Source: Rhyacichthys aspro (Eukaryota; Chordata; Actinopteri; Gobiiformes; Rhyacichthyidae). Taken from it: a stretch of DNA of 64,000 nucleotides. The notes beneath the pieces are model-generated. The model was not told where the DNA came from, made no database searches, and was given only the letters and a program-made list of their open reading frames with translations. The DNA lies in assembly GCA_036850595.1 (NCBI GenBank), contig CM072154.1, positions 15,631,330 to 15,695,329 of the forward strand. The letters are read 5' to 3'. Below, one piece after another: positions 25,215 to 37,195 of the stretch. Made by a program: the position numbers and the translations under genes. How positions within the stretch are numbered: position 1 is the first letter of the stretch; every line of letters begins with the position of its first letter.

Positions 25215-26523
25215 TGATACATTTATTTTGCATTTTAATACTGTACATGGTTTTAGAAAGCATATGAACATAAAGTGTAAGTAAAAAAGTCCTTTTTGTG
25301 CTAAATTGGAAGCACCATTCAGTCAATAACAAAATTCAAACATCCATCAGAGTAAGACAAAAGGAAAAAGTGACAACAATAAAGTGCCATATACCAAAAC
25401 ATCAAGGCACAGGAAGCAGCTCTACAGTCTCCACCTTCACTTAAGGGAACAGTCTCCACTCATGGTCAACACAAGCTCATACCATTTAAGATCCCTATTA
25501 ACAGCAGGAATAAGCACTTAAGAAAAGGAACCGAGTGTCTGTGAGTAATCCAATCCACAGCGACTGATGGCTTTAGTTGACGTCCCATCGTACAGTGTCC
25601 ATCCACTGGAGCTGGCAATGTTCCATTCTTCGTTTGCACAGGTTTTCTCCAGCATTTCTATTCAAAAAGCAAGATTTCATAATGTCATTGCAGCTCGTAT
25701 ATCATGTATCATATTTTGCAGCAGGTGTCAAACATGTAGACATTTAGCGTGAGTTAAATTACAGTGTTACTATGGTCACTAAGTTAATTTCAGCGCCTGA
25801 CTATGGCGTCTCTCTTAAAGAAGGCTTGCAGTGGATTCCTGCTCTGTGAGCTCATAGTTCAGACTTACACAGCCTCTTCATGAAGATTTGAGATTTCACT
25901 CTCTGGTTTCAATAAATAGCACTGTTGTCATATGGTGGCATTTAGCTGAGGAGAATGGACCGACTCTTTGGCCCTGTTTCCCTCAAATGTCTATTATATT
26001 TCATTTGATTTTGGAGTAATTCTTAGTAGATACATGGATGAGTGCATGTGGGCATGTGTGGTGTTTAAAAATACTTGCCTGCCTGTTGAGGGAGAGGCAA
26101 GCAGATGTCATTTTAGAGGCTCACATTGCATCATAAATGTGTAAGTAAAAGAGGGTTCGTGGACTTTGAGACAAAGATTACCATTGTAAGAAACCACATA
26201 GACTCTAAACATGGGTGTGCTAATTGTGATTAACACTGTGTTTGAGGCTTACAATAATTGCCACCTCGTTCCCAGGAGTCTAGCTGTTTTCATTCCGTTC
26301 ATTCACTGCAGAGATAGTTTCAATATTAGCAGACAATCGGCATGGCTGTTGTGAGAGTGAATAATGTAAAACAGAATGAAAAACATGGTCTGCTTATATT
26401 AAAGAGCCAAAGGGACTTACTTTCATTTAATACTAACTAGAGTTGTAACGGTGCTTGTGCTGTATATGTTGATAAATACCACTGATCACATTAGTGAAGC
26501 AACTTTTTCTAACCTTAAAGCCA
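25215..26523 (-). other. phlda3: phlda3 3' UTR
   Basis: An AATAAA on the minus strand (plus tttatt at 25222-25227) is the best distal signal, giving a 3' UTR of about 1.3 kb if unspliced. Eleven bases past the stop codon a GTTAGA donor-like motif follows AAG, so a 3' UTR intron is possible. Neither option is proven. Confidence 0.35.
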
Positions 26524-26955
26524 TCAGAGCTTCTCTTCGTTCCTGGTGCCTCTCAGGTGTGCAGTGGGCAGATGCCGGTTCTTTCCCGTCTGCACAGCCT
26601 GTAGGTTTTTAAAACGCACCAAAGCCAGCGCTATCTCCGCGTTCCACGCTGTTCCCTCTTGTGGACACCTGAAGTCTATCTCTTTCCCCGTGTCCATCAC
26701 CACGGTAAAGTATACTAGTCCGCGTTTGTACTCCACACAATCCACTGTGGTCATGCGCTCAAAACGCAGCTCCTTGGCCCTGGTGCCCCACGCCACGCAT
26801 GAAGCATCACTGTCGTCGCTACCGCTGCCTTTACAGTCGTGTAGACGCAGACCTTCCTCTGTTAGGACGCAGCGTTTTTTCTTCCACAGCTGGAGGAGCC
26901 CGCTGCTGCGCTTCTCCAACATCCCATCTCGCATCACTTTAGCCTTAAAAGACAT
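26524..26955 (-). CDS. phlda3: Pleckstrin homology-like domain family A member 3
   Basis: PHLDA3 is a small PH-domain-only protein that binds phosphoinositides and competes with Akt for membrane recruitment; in mammals it is a direct p53 target. It is a single coding exon of 143 aa, with ATG at 26953-26955 in a good context (GTCACCATGT). The PH domain fills most of the chain: VMRDGMLEKRSSGLLQLWKKKRCVLTE (strands 1-2), KELRFERMTTVDCVE, YFTVV, GKEIDFRCPQEGTAWNAEI and the C-terminal helix ALALVRFKNLQAVQ. Human PHLDA3 is 127 aa. The extra length lies mostly in an Asp/Ser-rich loop (GSGSDDSDASC) after strand 3 and in the C-terminal tail. PHLDA1 is excluded because there are no Gln/Pro-His tracts, and PHLDA2 by the RFKNLQAVQ end and by synteny. 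The overlapping 148-codon plus-strand frame is a shadow. Confidence 0.94.
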   Translation of the reverse strand: MSFKAKVMRDGMLEKRSSGLLQLWKKKRCVLTEEGLRLHDCKGSGSDDSDASCVAWGTRAKELRFERMTTVDCVEYKRGLVYFTVVMDTGKEIDFRCPQEGTAWNAEIALALVRFKNLQAVQTGKNRHLPTAHLRGTRNEEKL

Positions 26956-27123
26956 GGTGACCAACCAGAAGAATGGCTATTTCATTCCATAGCCCTTGAA
27001 ATAATATAGACACCCCTTAGTTGTCTTGGAAAAAAATACTGATTCTATCCACTGTCTACCAGGTTGTAAACTACCGCGTGGAGCTTGGTAGGCTGGTCTG
27101 CCTGGATATGTTGGAACATGCCC
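26956..27123 (-). promoter_or_regulatory. phlda3: phlda3 promoter with candidate p53 response element
   Basis: A TATA-like ctatattat on the minus strand (plus 27001-27009) could place the start near 26975. Further upstream at 27104-27123 are two abutting decamers, GGATATGTTG and GAACATGCCC. The second fits the p53 half-site RRRCWWGYYY exactly and the first at 8 of 10 positions, with no spacer. PHLDA3 is an established p53 target in mammals, which makes the site credible. Function is inferred. Confidence 0.45.
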
Positions 27124-27220
27124 GGCTCTTCTTTTGGACCTCTTACCCCTTCAACTCTCACCCCGCCTTCTCGTAGTGACGGCAAGAAGATCCGGGCTGT
27201 TCATAAGACAGTGAATGAGG

Positions 27221-27280
27221 ATGTGCATGTGCATGTGCATGTGCATGTGCATGTGCATGTGCATGTGCATGTGCATGTGT
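27221..27280. repeat. (ATGTGC)n hexanucleotide microsatellite, about 10 copies
   Basis: There are ten near-perfect tandem hexamers. They create long His-Val or Cys-Met open frames on both strands, which are not genes. Confidence 0.95.
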
Positions 27281-27310
27281 GAGAAAGACAGTAAGTGGCT
27301 GGAAGCTTTG

Positions 27311-28383
<1,073 letters not shown>

Positions 28384-28699
28384 TTTATTCCCATACCACT
28401 TAGAGCAGTTATCATTGCTTTGTTAATTAAGTAGCTACAGTCTTAAATGGTGTTGAAACAAAATTGTTGCAGGAAATGTATGATCAGTGCTGGTTTGCCC
28501 TTTTTTTTTGTTTTTTTTTTGTTTTTTTGTCAACATGTCTAAACATTACTCAGCATTATACTAAGCATGTGTGTGATAGTCTTCTAATACTGTGTAATAT
28601 AATGATGTATAGCGAGAGTCTGCCCTCTGCCGGAAGTTAACAACATTGCAGGACTCAGGAAACAGGCGCGTCCACAGCGTACAGGCGCACTGCTGCCCT
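28384..28699 (-). other. csrp1: csrp1 3' UTR and polyadenylation signal
   Basis: An AATAAA on the minus strand (plus tttatt at 28384-28389) lies about 310 nt past the stop. An interrupted poly-T tract (28500-28527 on plus) is inside. The CTCF-like motif at 28620-28633 also falls in this UTR. Confidence 0.45.
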
Positions 28700-30482
28700 C
28701 TACTGAGTGTGCGCCAAAGCCCCGGCGCCCTGACCATAACCAAAGCCTTTAGGACCGAAGTTTTTGGCATAACAACCTGTAAAACAGATTAAACAGGTAA
28801 AGACATTAGAACACAATTGCTGTGCAGCTTCCCAACCTGGGAAAGTAATATTAAAAGTGAATGTGGCGATATTGAAATATAACCAGGAAAATGTTGAAGA
28901 TTTTATTCCATGAGGTTTAACTGCTTTAGCCTTTTAGCAGAGGAAGCTAAGCTAACTGCAGTGACATTTTGAGGAGTAGGCTACAGGGTTAATCATATCA
29001 TTGGCAGTCTTTGAGAAGGTGCTGTGTGATGTTATTGCAAACCGAGGCTAACATACTCATTTGCATCAGCCTTACATTTATGAACCTTCTTTGATAAATA
29101 CTGCTAAGGCTAATTAAATCACCTTTGCCAGGATTGTCACGTGTGTCAGGATGATGCATACGGCTACATGTCACGTGACAGTAGCCAAGCTTTTACAATT
29201 CATATCCATCAAGCCATAAAAAGATGTACTGTTAAGCGGGCAAAATGTCTCTGTGGTATTTTTCATCAACAATCCAAAGACTAGTAATCAGAATTTCTTT
29301 TCAATTTAGGAGTTGTAATATTTATTATTTAGTGAACATAGAACCACAGCCGATTTGGTGTAATCAGTTCTGTGTTTAGATTATGCAGAATGGTCACCTT
29401 TGCAATATATTTCCCCATCTTTGTCAGCCAGTGTAGTTGACTCAAGGCCTTTCCCACATGAAGCGCAACGGAAACATCCATTCTTGTGCCATGACTGTAA
29501 AATAAGACATAACCAAAATATTATTGTTTTGTAAATCTCAATATCTCAAATGAGTGGCCTCCAAGAACTTTACAGACTGTACAAGACAATACCACCTTTC
29601 CTTAGGCCGTTTAGGATAATTTAAAGGGATTAAATGGATTTATGGGTCTATGTATTAATACATTTTCTTACACTTCCAGCTCCAATCACTTTCTCCGCAG
29701 CATAGACAGCTTTGCCACAGCGAGGGCACTTGTCTGCTCCTCCAAACGTCTGTGCAATTTTAGATGGGTTTGGGTTAGTGGTCGGACGATGAGGTGCAGG
29801 TCTGACAGAGAAATACACATGAAACTATGGGTAAAATGACTTTTAAAAACAGCCAATGACATGTAAATACTGTAAATGCTGTGTTACATACGCTTCATGT
29901 GTTATACCAAGGGACTCCCCCTTGTCCATGCTCAGAGTACCTGCGCCCTGGCCATAACCATAACCTTTCGGACCATACTTCTTTCCATAGCAGGCCTTGC
30001 AGTAAACTTCATCCTCATGGACTGCAACAGTTGTGCTGTCCAAGCACTTCCGACATACCACTGCAAAACACACAATTTTTTTTACTATTATTATTATTTT
30101 TTGCATGTTTGGGTACATAGTTTTAATCACATGCATGTGTTTTGATAGACTCTGCTCCCTTTTATGGAGAAGCAATGAAAAAGCATGATCTAATCTAAAT
30201 TCCATCAAAGGAATGTTTGATAACAACACTGAATCAGTACACTCAGGAAGTACACTCAAATGTCCCTCTACATCACATTTATTAAGGGCAAAGACATAGT
30301 ATTTTTTTTTATTTCTGTTTAAATAATGTTTGTTTGTCTCCAACAAAGACAGGAAACATAAAAGATTACTCACTGCACAGGAAGCAGGACTTGTGGAAGC
30401 TCCGCCCATCACACAGTACCTCTTCTGCAAAGTACACTGTCTTCTGGCAGCGGCCACACTTGTTTCCTCCTCCCAGTGGCAT
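28700..30482 (-). CDS. csrp1: Cysteine and glycine-rich protein 1 (double LIM protein)
   Basis: CSRP1 is a LIM-only adaptor that binds zyxin and alpha-actinin on actin filaments and acts with SRF/GATA factors in smooth-muscle gene control. Five coding exons in transcription order: 30374-30482, 29892-30060, 29672-29801, 29398-29494 and 28700-28776. They join in phase to 193 aa, the same length as human CSRP1. LIM1 begins KCGRCQKTVYFAEEV, with zinc ligands continuing through HKSCFLCMVC and YCKACYG. It is followed by the nuclear-localisation stretch KKYGPK and the glycine-rich GYGYGQGAGTLS. LIM2 begins KCPRCGKAVYAAEKVIGAG, continues SWHKNGCFRCASCGKGLES and YCKGCYAKNFGPKGFG, and ends GALAHTQ. The residue joining exons 3 and 4 is Ser where mammals have Lys (GAGS/SWHK). 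CSRP2 and CSRP3 are less likely by sequence and by synteny with phlda3 and nav1. Confidence 0.95.
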
Positions 30483-32309
30483 CCTACAATAATACATGCA
30501 ACAGAATCAGACGCTATTCATGTTGTGGTGACTTTTAATTGAAATGTTAGAGGATAATAAATGACTATGTATTTGTAAGACATAACAACCTTTTTTGTCT
30601 GTTACTTCCATATTTGGTTTCCCTAACTCAAACTACATCCAGCCCCAGGAATTTAAATCCTGCCAATTCTTTGTGGGTTCTGTAAAAGACACGCTACCAA
30701 TGGTGGAAAGAGGGTTAAGGTTTATTATGCAGACATGGATGAAAACACTTTCTTTTGCAGCAGAGTGGTGTCAGTGTGGAAACTATGTGTCTCTCACTTA
30801 AAGCTTTTTAAGGTGGGCAACATGCTCAGAGTTTTGAAATGTTAAAGACCTTGGCATTTTTCCTGTTCCTACCCAGTGTTTCCCAGCATGACCCTCCCAG
30901 TTCAATTTAGCTTATCCAATGCACATTCCTGACTGTGGAAACCCTCCCCTCTCACTGCCATTCACCCAAGGCATCTGTCTGTATCATTTTGGCAGTTAAC
31001 CATAGAATACTTTACAATAGTTCATCCTAGATCAAAAAAGTGTTTAAATATGCTAACCCTTTTCATACAAACCTTTCACATGCTTCCTGTTTTAAAGCAT
31101 GTTAGAATGTATTGTTTAACTCAAATGACTCTAATACTGCCTGAAGAAAAACCTAACCATTCTCCTTTTCTCTTCAAAACGCTCAACCCTGAGACTTAAA
31201 GCAGCACTGTAACATTTTACATCAAACCTGTCACATCAACACAAATTAAATCACAACTTGAATATGTAAAATTAGTCTCAAGTCAGTTTGCAGAAGTATT
31301 AGTCACTTGTAGTTCTTTAGTGTGTATACAAGCTAAAACCTGACATAGTGTTGCTTTTATCCTGCAATATAATATTCATATTGTGCGTATCAGCCCTGCT
31401 CTATCGTTTCCTGTGTTTTACCATGCTCTCTTACATTACAAAATAAAAGAGAGACTCATACTAAAGTTTACATTATGCCTATGCCTTATGGTGTAAGAAA
31501 GAAACAGCCATCTGGTTACATTTGACTCTTAAGTTGACACTTTCTTCTTAAACAATATTTTTATTTCATTTAGAACTAATTATGGAGACGAGACGATGAA
31601 TGTGGAGAGGAAGAACATTGGACGAGGACTCAGCATCCTGATGTGAAGGTAACTCCCAACTCTACCTGTCAGCTAGAAATGGTCAGAAAGTAATCAGAAT
31701 AAACTAGGTTTGGATACTTTATGATAATGATCACACAACATTTATAGCTGTCAAACTGAATCTACAAGAAAAAAGACAAGACTTGAAAAATATATTTGAC
31801 AATTTGCAATACTAGTTTACCTCAGTGACTTGTGACAATAATACTGTAACTTCTATTACCATCATTAGATCATATTTTTGTCACAAGATTTCTGAATGTA
31901 TTGCAGTAAAGCATTAAATGTAGTGAAATTACCAGGTTTGAAAGCATTTCTCTCAAACATGCTGTAGAGAGAGTGCAAGTTTAGACATGTGACGAGGGTT
32001 CAGGAAGAGTGACTTAAAAAGTGACGGAAAGGTGATAACTGTAGATTTCACATAAATCAGGAAGTGCATTCAAATTGTTGTTTTTATGTTTTTTGTTTTT
32101 CAAGGTTGTCTACACTGTTTTTTTTTTTTATCAAGCCAAGCATGTGATAGCTTTCTGCAAACTATCCCAAGAATGTAGTCACCTTTAATGTAACATGGAC
32201 CACATCTTTAAATGAATGCTCAAAATGCTCAAAACAGCCATAATACAGAGATTGAAAGAACTTGCTGAATGCAAAAGTACAAATCTTGTCACTTGTCATC
32301 AGCTCTTAC
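30483..32309 (-). other. csrp1: csrp1 intron 1
   Basis: This lies between the presumed noncoding exon 1 and the ATG exon (acceptor at 30484-30485). No coding frame or obvious repeat is seen. One short open frame at 30595-30801 has no domain. Confidence 0.4.
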
Positions 32310-32480
32310 CTGAAGTATGTAGGTAATGGTTAATGTGTGGTAAGCAGGCTAAAGGTCGACCTCCAGATCCCGGTAAAACTTGGGTGTGTTCAGATAAACA
32401 AACAACAGTCCAAAGTCCACAGTTCCTTACTTTAAGCACTGCTAACCCAGTTGTGTTACACTATTCTCTTTAGTCCATGT
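32310..32480 (-). promoter_or_regulatory. csrp1: csrp1 noncoding exon 1 and promoter
   Basis: A GTAAG donor on the minus strand (plus cttac at 32305-32309) follows TTCAG and marks the end of a probable noncoding first exon. I find no exact CArG box (CCWWWWWWGG) nearby although CSRP1 is an SRF target in mammals. The left boundary is a guess. Confidence 0.35.
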
Positions 32481-32941
32481 GGTACTCAAAGAATGTTGGT
32501 ATGTGCGGGTCCAAATTGTTGCAGACGTGAAAAGGAGGAGCTTCTGTTGCTGCAACTTTATTGAGGAAAAGGGAGTGTGCAGCTGAAAGAGACGTGGACT
32601 GGGTGTGTCCTGAAGTGTACTGTATGTTTTAGTTAGCAGAGGTGGAGTTAAACAGTGGAAATGGGTAAAGTTATTAGCTCTGTCTCATAACTTGACGCTT
32701 GGAGACTTCCATGTGTGTCACCTATATATCTGAACTGGCAAGTTCAGTGTTTGAATGAACTTAAGGTGCAAAAGGTTGTCTTAATACATTGTAAAAATGA
32801 AAAACTGAACACTGAAATGGTTTGTAGAGCTGCTGTCAGTGAGCATACAGACCTCTGCTACCATCATGTGGTCAGTACGGGAACTGAACACTTTAGTTTA
32901 TTTTAAATATGCTGTACAGAAAGATAATAGTTAAGTTTTTT

Positions 32942-34837
32942 CTAGGCACAGCCAAAGCCTGTGTAAGTAGTCGCTATGCATGCAGACAAATCCTGATGAA
33001 ACTTGTTGTAAGCTTTATAATGCCTTGGCAACCTCAACTTTTCAAAGCATGTTGAAGCTGAGGGAAATAGGGCATCTACTATTTCCACTTTCATTTGTGA
33101 GGCTGGCAGTTCCCATCCAATCCAAAATTTTAAGAGGCTCTTCAGCTCAGCTGGAGACGCTGTGTTAAAAGAGCAGTTCATTAAATTGATGTCCTGTTGC
33201 TGCACATCAAAGGGTATCATGATGATTATAAGCACAGAGTACATACAGTTTTCAATAAATCTTTTTAAGTAGCTAGACACCCGACATACATCCACATGGT
33301 CAGACTCATCATAATCATAGTCATCTTCAGCTTGGCAGTTATCAAAGAAGACTGTTATAGATGTTGGCCAAATAATGCAGTCTAGGATCATCTGAAATCA
33401 CAGCACAATGTTGGTCAGTTTGCAAGTCCACATTATTTACATCATTTGACTATGTATTTTTCTGCTTCACTGCTGTACCTGAGGTATTACTTGTGTCTCT
33501 GATTCCCGAGGAAAAAGACATGAGATAACATCCCTTCTTTGAATTAGAAGAGGCCAAAGTCCTGTTTCTTGTAGTCCTTGACGTAACTGATCCACTTGCT
33601 GCCTTGTTCGCTCGATTACCTTCGAAATGAGAAACAAAGTTATAGTCTACTTTCACTGACTCAATAAAAAGGAACGGTTAGCATAAAATAATGCATTTTA
33701 CTGTGATCGATGTGCAATTTTATACATAGCTTAACATTACAGCATGTAGTAGTAGCTTTTCAGAAAGCCATTTTCTGTTGGTGACATTTGGCTTTGGGAG
33801 ATTCCAGGACAAGCACAGCTGATCAATGGACTCAATGTCTTTTATTTCAGCTTCACTTTTTAGCTAAAGATAAAAATAGTAAATAAGATAAATTCATGCA
33901 GCATTAACTTGACTTGTGGCTGGGCAAAAAAGGTTTTTGCTTACCATGTTCACAATATCCCGAAGGTCAAAATCAGGGCAGTCTGCTGTTGTTACAGGAG
34001 ATGTTTCCACCGAACCTCCAAAAAGTACATGAATTATTGCAGGGCTAAGTCCTGAAAAACCTGGGCCTTGATGCAAGAAGGAATGGCCTATCATCCGCCC
34101 TGCTATCTTGAACATGTTGTTCTCAAGCAGCTCATCTGAAATTGATGGGATTAGGTGATCTGGCTCACCTTCAAAGATTTGTGTGATATTAATACTTCCT
34201 GAAACAAAAAGGAGTTAGATTAGACTCTGAATACACTTACATAAAGTTTAATTTTGGCATTGTGTCTATGAAAAACCTTTAAGAAACTATAAACATTGCA
34301 GGTGTGTGCTGTCATTTGAGGCTAACCTGAATTTATATGGAATCCACTTTTAAGCTTAAAAATCACCATTGACAACATATGTCGCTTGACCCCACATCCT
34401 ACTGCAACGTCACCTGTGGAGCAACACACAGCTTTAGACATGAACAACATCCAGTCTCGTACAAGCTCTTCAGGTTGTATTTTGGGAATACCTTGAAGTT
34501 TACACTCGAGCGGTGACGCCCACTGAACGTTGTCTCTTTTATAGAATTCCACTAATGCCTTGTCTTGCTCCTCTTTATCTTTCCGTATATCCATACTTAG
34601 AAAAAGCTTTTTTGAACCTTGGTTTCTCTGACGGAGGTCTTGGCAGACTAACCATGTTGCTTGTTTTGGGTCTGACACAGTACTCCATTCTGGTGCTGCA
34701 GCACAAGAAAATGTAGTACCCTTGAAAGTTTTTTAGTTACCACTAAAGTTCACATGAGAAACATTATCTGTCATCTGTGATACCTCTTGAATGGTCTGTA
34801 CGTATTTCCATGTGGATGTATTTATAGCAGACAAATT
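32942..34837 (-). CDS. HECT-domain E3 ubiquitin ligase (G2E3-like teleost family)
   Basis: HECT E3 ligases accept ubiquitin on a catalytic cysteine before passing it to substrate. Core exons in transcription order: 34741-34837, 34327-34695, 33945-34198, 33741-33863, 33479-33619 and 32942-33391, all in phase. HECT signatures: GVKRHMLSMVIFKLKSGF, FEGEPDHLIPS, AGRMIGHSFLHQGPGFSGLSPAI, the NRKWLSEKLLLHAVIER helix, LRQGLQETGLWPLL, FPRESETQVIPQMILDCIIWP and the C-lobe STCFEKLRLP. The catalytic Cys codon is at 33047-33049, 35 residues from the C-terminus, and the chain ends YTGFGCA, as expected for a HECT tail. All motifs look intact. A safe start is the ATG at 34772-34774 (456 aa); the frame is open further upstream. 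I recognise this as the fish G2/M-phase E3 ligase-like group, but without its N-terminal PHD/RING-type fingers. AATAAA at 32897-32902 (minus) is a close polyadenylation signal. Confidence 0.82.
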
Positions 34838-34978
34838 CTGTAATGAAAGAAAGCCACTGTTAAAGTATGTAACAGTGGGGAACAGCACCTGTATATGTTA
34901 ATGACAGCCCAGTGTTTAAACATGTCTTCTTTAGTGGCATGTTAAATAGCTAGTCTTATGTTTTGGAGGTATGCTAAC

Positions 34979-35529
34979 CTCAGGCAACAGAGCTATGTCA
35001 TCTGCCTTCCTAACCTTTTCCTATATCACTAACCCTTACTGACAGTTTTCTGTAAAAGAGCTTTGAATGTACAGAATAAGTCCAAACAAGTTAAGTTCCT
35101 TTGTAAACCCTGTGCTTGATTAAACATACATTGTACTTGGTAGATACCATACTGTCTTCCCATCATTCTTGCTAATGTTGACAATTAAAACTGACCAGAA
35201 TAGATCACAAAGTGTAATGTACACTGTTTTCCATAATTAGGTTTGAGTGAATTACATCTGTAACCCTTTTAACCCTTTGTAAACTAAAAAAAAGGTACTG
35301 CACTATTAAAAAGTAATAAGTGCGTTACTTGACGTAAGGGTTAACATAAAGGCTATTCTCTTCATTAATGCATTTGTGTGACCATGTGGCTGAAGACTGA
35401 ATAAATATTTCCAACCAATGAATTTTAAGGGATCAAAATTATACATAAGAAGAAGAAGAAGTAGATAGGAGTCAAAAAAGTAGTGCTTACCTATGAGGAC
35501 CTCTGATCATCTTCTTCTGTCTGCTGCAT
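34979..35529 (-). other. Tentative 5' exons of the HECT gene
   Basis: A donor (plus gcttac at 35485-35490) ends an exon 35491-35529+. A 31-nt candidate exon 34979-35009 has a GTTAGC donor and a weak acceptor. Joining ATG at 35508-35510 (MIRGPH) to that exon and to 34741-34837 keeps phase and would give a 494-aa protein. The more upstream ATG at 35527-35529 hits TAG exactly at the exon end, so it would only be a 12-codon uORF. The weak acceptor makes this model uncertain. Confidence 0.3.
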
Positions 35530-37195
35530 ACTGTGTTTACTACAGTGTCTTTTTGGGTGGGAATGCAACTCCCAGTGGTCCAAGCTGGTTTAACTTGTTA
35601 GTACAGGTATCGTAAAAGCAAAAAAGACGCTGGAAGTTTAGCCTAAGGCACCTTTGTTTTTAAAGGTCTCACTAAACTGCACACGCTGTAGGAATGGTAT
35701 CTTATCATGCCATCTTAACATGCTACAGTTTTGTTAAATTATGCAAATTTAAAGCAAATCTAAAATCCTTTACATGCACACAGCAAATATAGTCATTCAT
35801 AATAGCTGACTAAACTTAAAAGTGACTTTTTAAACTAGAATACAATATGGTGTTATCAATATTTTAAATAAATTTTAAATTTTTTTTTTAATTCACAGTA
35901 TTTAGAGAGTCTTCAGGAAGAAACTTAAACATAACATTATCTGGTGACATTCTTACTATTCTTGTGTTTTACTATTTTATCTTGTTTTGTTTTTGAAGCT
36001 AAAGGTCACAAAATGGGCCCATGTTGCAGGCAATCAACATTCACAGCCCCCCTTTTGTTTCCCCTCCAGATGCCCCTCAGGGGGACAGTGACACAAGTGT
36101 CCCATTGTTACAGCAGCGTCTGTCACAGTCCGTATCCCAGAGGATGAACATGTCTTAGGGGACATCAGGCGATTGGTTATGACATTAACCCCCCACACAC
36201 ACTCTCCAGACATAGACAACGTATGTCACCCACACTCTCCTACCCATAATCCCTCAGTTACGGGTGACTTCCCGTTGCATGGCCCATTGAGACAAAGCAA
36301 CAGATCATGTGAGTGTTTTTTGTGCATGTGGCTGACTTTTGCAGAACTGAATCTTGAAAAAGGACCTGGGAAAACAGAGCAGAGGCCTTTACATTGTGAC
36401 TGCTTAAAGGTGAGCATCAAGCTGTTGTTATTGTTTACAGTGACAGGGGCATATGTGCATTAATGTGTAGAAAAGGGGGAGGGGATTTCAGTACTGTACA
36501 ACTGAGTACAAATGATTGTATCCCTATTGTAAGGGGGGCAGTGCTTTGCTTTCTAGTGCAGTGCAGTCTTACGAGGCAGCTGTGGTTATTTATGGAGACA
36601 GCCAGACCAAGTCCAGTGTTAGCACAGTTAGTCAATCCCTGATCAATATGTGATCAACCAGAAAGCTCTCAGTCTGCACTTGACTGCATCTACAAGGCAT
36701 AAGAAGCTTTTACAAAAAAAAAAACTGATAAATTTCAAAGATGATAACAGAAAAAAAAACTTGCAAAATATATAACCAGACCCATATTTAACTGCCACAT
36801 TCTGTATCTAATCTTGTTTTGTATATCATTAAATATTTAAAAGTGTGTTTTGTGTCTGTAAGCAAGCACAGCAGAAATATGAGACTAAAGAATAAAAAGA
36901 GTAACTCGAGAAAGACTGCAAAGCACTAATATGTTAATTTATATATTTCTTAAGGATAGGTTTCTGTAGGAGTTCAAGGACTGTCAGATCTTGGCTGTAC
37001 TGTATAATTATCTTCTGTTTGTCAGAGAGGGAAATGTGTGAGGAGGTGTAGATGCTGCAGTGGTCCTTTCTTTTGGTCTCTTTAGAGATTTTATATTTCC
37101 TCTTGTTGTTCTGTTGTCATTTGAGATAAGTGACAAAGTGAGGATGATTGCTCATATGCCTCCTTCAAGCTGCCAATTTAGTTTTTGTTGCATGT
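35530..37195. other. Intergenic region between the divergent HECT and nav1 genes
   Basis: This is the head-to-head spacer. Only short open frames with no domain are present (for example 36173-36463 plus). A cytosine-rich stretch occurs at 36040-36300. AT-rich runs dominate elsewhere. Confidence 0.4.

Noticed and set aside
26546..26992. 148-codon plus-strand frame opposite phlda3
   Set aside because: It is the antisense shadow of the phlda3 coding exon; no domain or start context.
27060..27178. Plus-strand frame after ccag at 27060-27063 (VNYRVELGRLVCLDMLEH...)
   Set aside because: Only about 35 codons, no family recognised, no donor, and it overlaps the phlda3 promoter.
29843..30457. 204-codon minus-strand frame at csrp1
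   Set aside because: It is an unspliced read-through of csrp1 exon 2 with flanking intron; only the LIM part is real and it is in the csrp1 model.
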